In this document: piece by piece, positions 14,882-19,297 of the stretch
Layout of the letters: each line of letters opens with the position of its first letter
Numbering within the stretch: the first letter of the stretch is position 1
Assembly (NCBI GenBank): GCA_002291945.1
Contig: DBAZ01000068.1
Location: 17,724-37,020 of the forward strand
DNA length: 19,297 bases
Reading direction: 5' to 3'
Source of the DNA: Tepidimonas sp. UBA997
GTDB taxonomy: Bacteria > Pseudomonadota > Gammaproteobacteria > Burkholderiales > Burkholderiaceae_C
The notes under the pieces: model-generated
The model's database searches: none
Seen by the model: the letters and a program-made list of their open reading frames with translations, nothing else
What the model was told of the DNA's origin: nothing
Made by a program: the position numbers and the translations under genes

Positions 14882-15913
14882 GTGACTGTCACACTGTCAG
14901 AACTGCACGCCGCCTTGGGCGGCGTTTTACATGGCGATCCGAACACCCGCATTTTGCGCATCGCTACGCTCGCAGCAGCCGACCACGAGGCGATTTCTTT
15001 TGTTGCCCACGCCCGCTACGCCGCGCAGATCGAGTCCACCCGGGCTGGCGTGTTGATCGTTGCGCCGCACCTGCTGCAAACGGCCCAAAGACGCGCTGCC
15101 TGCATCGAGGTCGATGACCCGTATGGCTACTTTGCCCGCTTGACCCAGTGGTGGCGGGCCCGCCAGGAAGCGGATGAGGCCGATGAGGCACCCCGCATAC
15201 ACCCCACGGCCTCCATACACCCGACCGCTTCGGTCGCGGACGATGCGTGGGTCGGCCCTTATGCCGTGATCGAGGCCGCCGCAGTGATTCAGTCCGGTGC
15301 CCGGATCGGGGCCCACGGCGTGGTCGAGCGGCGGGCGCAGATCGGGGTCGCAAGCCGTCTGGCCCCGCGGGTGCTGGTCGGCCGCGATTGTCGGCTGGGT
15401 GCGCGTTGCATCCTGCATGGTGGGGTGGTCATCGGTGCCGATGGCTTTGGCTTCGCGCCGAGCGGCGGCGTATGGGTCAAGATCGAGCAACTGGGGGCGG
15501 TGCGCATCGGTGACGACGTCGAAATCGGTGCCAACAGTTGTGTCGATCGCGGCGCACTGGAGGACACCGTGATCGAGGACGGGGTCAAGCTCGACAACCT
15601 GATCCAGATCGGGCACAACGTGCATATCGGCCAGCACACGGCGCTGGCAGGCTGCGTGGGTGTGGCGGGCAGCGCGAAAATCGGTGCCCATTGCACGGTG
15701 GGCGGCGGCGCGGTCGTGCTCGGGCACCTCACTCTGGCAGACCACGTCCACATCTCGGCGGCTTCGGTCGTCATGCGTTCGATCCTGCAGCCGGGTCAGT
15801 ACAGCGGCGTGTTCCCGATCGACGACAATAAGAGCTGGGAAAAAAATGCGGCCACGCTGCGGCAACTGCACCGCTTGCGCGAGCGCATCCAAGCATTGGA
15901 ACACCGATCATGA
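14882..15913 (+). CDS. lpxD: UDP-3-O-(3-hydroxyacyl)glucosamine N-acyltransferase
   Basis: Third step of lipid A synthesis: transfers a 3-hydroxyacyl chain from ACP to the 2-amino group of UDP-3-O-acyl-glucosamine. The protein has 343 residues (E. coli 341). The N-terminal uridine-binding domain (about 1-100) starts TLSELHAALGG. A left-handed beta-helix of hexapeptide repeats runs from about 105 to 295. The catalytic His is His245 in IGHNVHIG. A C-terminal helix (about 318-340) completes the trimer. The linker holds EADEADEA and a tandem IHPTAS pair (106-117). The start is GTG 14882 with GGCAGG upstream, 15 nt after skp. The stop overlaps fabZ by 4 nt. Shared with fabZ, lpxA and lpxB as a lipid A cluster. 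Confidence 0.97.
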   Translation: MTVTLSELHAALGGVLHGDPNTRILRIATLAAADHEAISFVAHARYAAQIESTRAGVLIVAPHLLQTAQRRAACIEVDDPYGYFARLTQWWRARQEADEADEAPRIHPTASIHPTASVADDAWVGPYAVIEAAAVIQSGARIGAHGVVERRAQIGVASRLAPRVLVGRDCRLGARCILHGGVVIGADGFGFAPSGGVWVKIEQLGAVRIGDDVEIGANSCVDRGALEDTVIEDGVKLDNLIQIGHNVHIGQHTALAGCVGVAGSAKIGAHCTVGGGAVVLGHLTLADHVHISAASVVMRSILQPGQYSGVFPIDDNKSWEKNAATLRQLHRLRERIQALEHRS

Positions 15914-16350
15914 TGGACATACACCAGATACTCAAACAGTTGCCGCACCGCTACCCCATTTTGCTGGTGGATCGCGTGCTTGCGGTGGAAAAAGGCAAGT
16001 CCATCCAGACGCTGAAGAACGTCACCATCAACGAACCCCAGTTCAATGGCCACTTCCCACACCGCCCGGTGTTCCCGGGGGTGTATATGCTGGAGGCGAT
16101 GGCGCAGTCGGCCGCCCTGCTGGCCTTTGACACGCTCGGCGTCACGCCCGATGAGAAAACCGTTTACTACTTTGCCGGCATCGACGGCGCACGTTTCAAG
16201 CGCCCGGTGGAGCCGGGGGATCAACTGGTGATGGACGTCACGCTCGAGCGCATGAAGGCGGGCGTCTTCAAATTCAAAGGCTCGGCCCGCGTGGGCGACG
16301 AAGTGGCCTGTGAAGCCGAGCTGATGTGTACCATGCGCACCATTGCCTGA
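15910..16350 (+). CDS. fabZ: 3-hydroxyacyl-ACP dehydratase FabZ
   Basis: Dehydrates 3-hydroxyacyl-ACP to trans-2-enoyl-ACP in fatty acid elongation, and so competes with LpxA and LpxD for the same acyl donors. The protein has 146 residues (E. coli 151), a hot-dog fold enzyme. The N-terminal LPHRYPILLVDRV is typical. The active-site helix GHFPHRPVFPGVYMLEAMAQ lies at 47-66, with His48 and Glu62 as the catalytic pair. Two ATG codons stand in tandem at 15910 and 15913; either is possible, and the first overlaps lpxD as ATGA. Its place between lpxD and lpxA is the usual proteobacterial order and fits coordinated control of phospholipid against lipid A. Confidence 0.97.
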   Translation: MMDIHQILKQLPHRYPILLVDRVLAVEKGKSIQTLKNVTINEPQFNGHFPHRPVFPGVYMLEAMAQSAALLAFDTLGVTPDEKTVYYFAGIDGARFKRPVEPGDQLVMDVTLERMKAGVFKFKGSARVGDEVACEAELMCTMRTIA

Positions 16351-16360
16351 GGCCGATACC

Positions 16361-17155
16361 ATGGCAGAAATACACCCAACCGCCCTGGTGGACCCGAAGG
16401 CCGAACTCGACAGCACGGTCCGCGTTGGCCCCTACACCCTGATCGGCCCGCATGTGAAGATCGGCGCGGGCACCACGATCGGCCCCCATTGTGTGCTGGA
16501 GGGCCACACCACGCTGGGGGTGGACAATCGCATCTCTCCTTTTGTCTCGCTCGGCCTGCCCAGTCAGGACAAGAAGTACGCTGGAGAACCGTGCGAACTG
16601 CGTATTGGCGACCGCAACACCATCCGCGAATACAGTACCTACCACATAGGCACCGTGCAGGGCGGCGGCGTGACCCGGCTGGGGAACGACAACTGGATGA
16701 TGGCCTATACCCACCTGGCGCACGATTGCGCGGTGGGCAGTCATACCATTTTTGCCAACAACGCCCAGTTGGGCGGGCATGTGGAAGTGGGCGACTGGGT
16801 CATTCTGGGCGGCTACACGGTGGTGCATCAGTTTGTGCGCATCGGCGCTCATGCCATGACCGCCATGTCGTCGCTGCTGTTTGCCGACGTGCCACCCTTC
16901 GTCATGGCGCAGGGGCACCCCGCCGGTGCCCGCTCCATCAATGTCAAAGGTCTGCGCCGCCGGGGCTACACCGAGGAGCGCATCGCGGCCGTCAAGGCTA
17001 TGTACAAGGCGCTCTACCGCGAGAACCTGACGCTGGAGCAGGCGCAGGGCCGCATCAGGGAGCTGCCGGAGCGCTTTGCCCAAGCTGCCGCCGATGTGTC
17101 GCTGATGTCGGACTTTTTGCAGCGCATGACTGCCCAGCGGGGCATCGTGCGTTGA
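16361..17155 (+). CDS. lpxA: UDP-N-acetylglucosamine O-acyltransferase
   Basis: First step of lipid A synthesis: puts a 3-hydroxyacyl chain from ACP on the 3-OH of UDP-GlcNAc. The protein has 264 residues (E. coli 262), a left-handed beta-helix with hexapeptide repeats at 1-185 and a helical C-terminal domain. Visible hallmarks are IHPTALVDP at the N terminus, KYAGEPCEL near 72-80, and EYSTYHIGTVQGGGVTRLG. The catalytic His121 lies in THLAHDC, and His156 in VVHQF. Aligned by eye to E. coli LpxA, the acyl-length ruler Gly173 corresponds to Met169 here. The ATG at 16361 has GAGG about 8 nt upstream. An in-frame ATG at 16343 lies inside fabZ and is unlikely. lpxB overlaps the stop by 1 nt. Confidence 0.98.
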   Translation: MAEIHPTALVDPKAELDSTVRVGPYTLIGPHVKIGAGTTIGPHCVLEGHTTLGVDNRISPFVSLGLPSQDKKYAGEPCELRIGDRNTIREYSTYHIGTVQGGGVTRLGNDNWMMAYTHLAHDCAVGSHTIFANNAQLGGHVEVGDWVILGGYTVVHQFVRIGAHAMTAMSSLLFADVPPFVMAQGHPAGARSINVKGLRRRGYTEERIAAVKAMYKALYRENLTLEQAQGRIRELPERFAQAAADVSLMSDFLQRMTAQRGIVR

Positions 17156-18312
17156 TGCCTGGTTCGTCGGCCTGTGACCTGGCCATGGTGGCCGGGGAAG
17201 CGTCGGGCGACCTGCTGGCCGCCCAGTTGCTCGCGGGCACCAGGCAGCGCTGGCCGCACTGGCTGGCAGCGGGCATCGGTGGCCCGGCCATGCAGGCGCA
17301 GGGTTTTGATGCCTGGTGGCCGAGCGACAAGCTGGCGGTGCGGGGCTACGTGGAGGTGTTGCGCCACTACCGGGACATCGTCGGCATCCGGCGCCAGTTG
17401 CGCGACCGTCTGCTGGCAGCGCCGCCGCAGGTGTTTGTGGGGGTGGATGCGCCCGATTTCAACCTCGCCCTGGAAGGCGATCTGCGCAAACGCGGCATCA
17501 AAACCGTGCATCTGGTTGCGCCTGCAGTCTGGGCTTGGCGACCACAACGGATGGCGCTCATCCGCCAGCACGTCGATCATCTGCTGTGTATCTTCCCTTT
17601 CGAGCCAGCCTTGTTTCAGGCGCATGGCATCCCGGCCACCTACATCGGTCATCCGCTGGCACCGCTGATCCCCCAGGAGCCCGACCGGGCGGCGGCGCGG
17701 CAGTCGCTGCAGTTGCACGACGACGCGCCCGTGGTGGCGCTGCTGCCGGGTAGCCGCCGGTCAGAAATCGACCACCTGCTGCCGCGCTTCTTGCAGGCGG
17801 CGCAGCACATGCTGCGCGTCAGGCCGACCTTGCAATGGGTCTTGCCTGCCGTGCCAGCGCTGCACGATCGGGTGTTGCAACAGGTGCAGGCTGGCGGACT
17901 GGCGCAGCGCGTGCGCGTCACCCGTGGCGGCTCGCACACGGCGTTGGCTGCTTGCGACGTGACCTTGATCGCCAGTGGTACGGCGACGCTGGAGGCGGCG
18001 CTGTTCAAGCGCCCGATGGTGATCGCTTATCACATGAACTGGCTGTCGTGGAAGCTGCATCAGCGCCAGCGCCTGCAGCCCTGGGTCGGCTTGCCCAACA
18101 TTCTGGCTGGCGAGTTTCTGGTGCCCGAATTGCTCCAGCAGGCGGCCACCCCCGAGGCGCTGGCGCAGGCCACCTTGGCCTGGCTGGCCGACGACCACGC
18201 CACCCGCGAGCGCGTGCAGCGGCTACAAGCCCGATTTGCTTCGCTGCATCACGACTTGCACCGTGACACCTCCGCACTGGCCACCCATGCGATCGCGCAA
18301 GTCCTTGGCTGA
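17155..18312 (+). CDS. lpxB: Lipid-A-disaccharide synthase
   Basis: Membrane-associated GT-B glycosyltransferase (family GT19) that condenses UDP-2,3-diacylglucosamine with lipid X to the tetra-acyl disaccharide-1-phosphate. The protein has 385 residues (E. coli 382). Family blocks are MVAGEASGDLLAAQLL near 11-26, GIGGPAMQAQGF near 40-51, and GVDAPDFNL near 96-104. Further blocks are PAVWAWRPQR near 123-132, IFPFEPALF, YIGHPLAPL, LLPGSRRSEI near 197-206, SGTATLEAALFKRPMVIAYHM, and GLPNILAGEFLVPELLQ. The start ATG overlaps the lpxA stop (TGATG), so translation is probably coupled. Its 3' end overlaps the likely rnhB start by 26 nt. Confidence 0.97.
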   Translation: MPGSSACDLAMVAGEASGDLLAAQLLAGTRQRWPHWLAAGIGGPAMQAQGFDAWWPSDKLAVRGYVEVLRHYRDIVGIRRQLRDRLLAAPPQVFVGVDAPDFNLALEGDLRKRGIKTVHLVAPAVWAWRPQRMALIRQHVDHLLCIFPFEPALFQAHGIPATYIGHPLAPLIPQEPDRAAARQSLQLHDDAPVVALLPGSRRSEIDHLLPRFLQAAQHMLRVRPTLQWVLPAVPALHDRVLQQVQAGGLAQRVRVTRGGSHTALAACDVTLIASGTATLEAALFKRPMVIAYHMNWLSWKLHQRQRLQPWVGLPNILAGEFLVPELLQQAATPEALAQATLAWLADDHATRERVQRLQARFASLHHDLHRDTSALATHAIAQVLG

Positions 18313-18934
18313 GTCGGACCGGCAACAGCCCTTGGTCTGGCCCGACGTCCCGCTACTGGCAGGCGTGGACGAGGCCGGGCGCGGCCCGCTGGCCGGCCCG
18401 GTGGTGGCAGCGGCGGTGATGCTCGACGAAACCCGCCCCATCCACGGACTGGCTGACTCGAAAAAACTCTCGGCGGTGCGACGTGCCAGCCTCTACGACC
18501 AGATTCGAGCCCATGCCTTGTGCTGTTCGGTGGCGCTGGCTTCGGTGGAAGAAATCGACCGTTTGAACATTTTGCAGGCCACTCTGCTGGCGATGCGGCG
18601 GGCGGTGGAAGGGCTGCGTCTGAAGCCGCAACGGGTGCTCGTCGATGGCAATCGCCTGCCCGTGCTGGCGGTTCGCGCCGAGGCCATCGTCGGCGGCGAT
18701 GCCCGGGTGGCTGCCATTTCGGCGGCGTCCATCGTGGCCAAAGTGACCCGCGATCGCTTGCTGCAAGAGTTGCATGCCGAGTTCCCCGGTTACGGTTTCG
18801 ACCGGCACAAGGGGTACGGCACCGCTGGCCATCTGGCCGCCTTGCAACAGCACGGCCCCTGTGTGGCGCATCGACGCAGTTTTGCCCCGGTGGCGCAGGC
18901 AGCAGCCCGGTTTCAAGCAGCCTCTGCAACCTGA
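18287..18934 (+). CDS. rnhB: Ribonuclease HII
   Basis: Cuts RNA in RNA-DNA hybrids and starts the removal of single ribonucleotides from DNA. From ATG 18287 the protein has 215 residues (E. coli 198). The catalytic carboxylates are Asp28 and Glu29 in GVDEAGRGPLAGPVV, Asp120 in VLVDGNRLP, and Asp138 in GGDARVAAISAASI. DSKKLS near 57-62 and YGFDRHKGYGTAGHLAAL with HRRSFAPV near the end are also family marks. The start is uncertain. ATG 18287 overlaps lpxB by 26 nt and has no Shine-Dalgarno. The only later in-frame options before the catalytic Asp are TTG codons (18305, 18332). Following lpxB is the usual proteobacterial order. Confidence 0.96.
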   Translation: MRSRKSLAESDRQQPLVWPDVPLLAGVDEAGRGPLAGPVVAAAVMLDETRPIHGLADSKKLSAVRRASLYDQIRAHALCCSVALASVEEIDRLNILQATLLAMRRAVEGLRLKPQRVLVDGNRLPVLAVRAEAIVGGDARVAAISAASIVAKVTRDRLLQELHAEFPGYGFDRHKGYGTAGHLAALQQHGPCVAHRRSFAPVAQAAARFQAASAT

Positions 18935-18937
18935 GGC

Positions 18938-18944
18938 AGGAGGT
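18938..18944 (+). promoter_or_regulatory. Consensus Shine-Dalgarno of the methyltransferase gene
   Basis: AGGAGGT, a near-perfect complement to the 16S rRNA 3' end, stands 6 nt before the ATG at 18951 and fixes that start. It is the strongest ribosome-binding site in the window. Most genes in this run have weak sites or depend on overlap with the gene before. Confidence 0.85.
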
Positions 18945-18950
18945 ACCCGC

Positions 18951-19297
18951 ATGTCGGCAGCAGTCCTCACATCCCGCGACAACCCTTGGATCAAACAGTG
19001 CCGCGCCTTGGCGCAGGACAGCACGGCGTATCGCAAAGTCGGTGAGGTCTGGCTGGAGGGGGATCACCTGTGCCGCGCTTGGCTGGCCCGTGGCAGGCGA
19101 CCCTTGGTCGTGGTGGTGGCGCAGTCCTGCCCGGCACTGGCAGCCGACTGGCCCGGGCTCGATGGCGTGCCGCGCGTGGTGGTGGCTGATCGACTGCTGG
19201 CGTGGATCAGTGGCCTGGAGTCACCGCCGCCGGTGGCGTTTCGGGTCTCTTTGCCTGCCGCTGCCGATTTCCAGCCCGGTTCACAGGCCGGTTCACA
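18951..19297 (+). CDS. TrmH/SpoU-family RNA 2'-O-methyltransferase, N-terminal part (cut by the right edge)
   Basis: 115 codons are visible and remain open at the window edge. The N terminus reads LTSRDNPWIKQCRAL, then a tyrosine-arginine pair, then VWLEGDHLCRAWL. This pattern (S-x(2)-N-P-x-I-K near the start, then L-E-G-x-H-L) is typical of the substrate-binding domain of TrmH-type methyltransferases. These use S-adenosylmethionine to methylate ribose 2'-OH in rRNA or tRNA. The knotted SpoU catalytic domain lies beyond the window, so subfamily and target base cannot be given. The gene starts 16 nt after the rnhB stop. Confidence 0.8.
   Translation, partial: MSAAVLTSRDNPWIKQCRALAQDSTAYRKVGEVWLEGDHLCRAWLARGRRPLVVVVAQSCPALAADWPGLDGVPRVVVADRLLAWISGLESPPPVAFRVSLPAAADFQPGSQAGS

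Noticed and set aside
1..19297. CRISPR arrays, insertion sequences, prophage, toxin-antitoxin or defence genes
   Set aside because: No repeat-spacer pattern, transposase, integrase or defence domain is seen. Every coding stretch is accounted for by a housekeeping gene, and no gene-free interval exceeds 300 bases.

Overview
The window is a dense, GC-rich stretch of bacterial chromosome made almost entirely of conserved housekeeping genes. Gene order and protein sequences fit a betaproteobacterium of the order Burkholderiales, most likely Comamonadaceae or a close relative. This rests on the chain rpsB-tsf-pyrH-frr-uppS-cdsA-dxr-rseP-bamA-skp-lpxD-fabZ-lpxA-lpxB-rnhB followed by a TrmH-type methyltransferase rather than dnaE, and on the short RNase R. 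I cannot name the genus from sequence alone. I see no mobile element, prophage, CRISPR array or sign of recent transfer.

Layout. Positions 1-22 hold the 5' end of a leftward tRNA-Leu with its promoter. Divergent from it is rnr (RNase R), followed after 1 nt by a YggT-family membrane protein gene. These run tail-to-tail into a leftward nnr (NAD(P)H-hydrate repair), whose start lies just upstream of the rpsB promoter. From about 4450 to the right edge everything reads rightward. First come translation genes (rpsB, tsf, frr) with pyrH between them, separated by two hairpin terminators and a structured rpsB leader. Then follows a tight run for envelope building: uppS (lipid carrier), cdsA (phospholipid precursor), dxr (isoprenoid precursor), rseP (envelope-stress protease), bamA and skp (outer-membrane protein assembly), lpxD/fabZ/lpxA/lpxB (lipid A) and rnhB. 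Many of these genes overlap by 1 to 26 nt, which suggests long co-transcripts and translational coupling. The last gene, an RNA methyltransferase, is cut by the right edge.

How they work together. Dxr feeds the MEP pathway that supplies UppS with isoprenoid precursors, and CdsA makes CDP-diacylglycerol. LpxA, LpxD and LpxB make the lipid A disaccharide, competing with FabZ for 3-hydroxyacyl-ACP. BamA and Skp install proteins in the outer membrane whose outer leaflet is that lipid A, and RseP belongs to the stress-sensing protease family that monitors this assembly.

I found no undescribed system. The observations most worth checking are: a Met at the acyl-chain ruler position of LpxA, predicting C10 rather than C14 primary acyl chains; a long structured rpsB leader with an exact 11-bp tandem repeat; the same extended -10 box at the tRNA-Leu and rpsB promoters, neither with a -35 box; an RNase R without the N-terminal helix-turn-helix; and a strong hairpin at the yggT/nnr junction.
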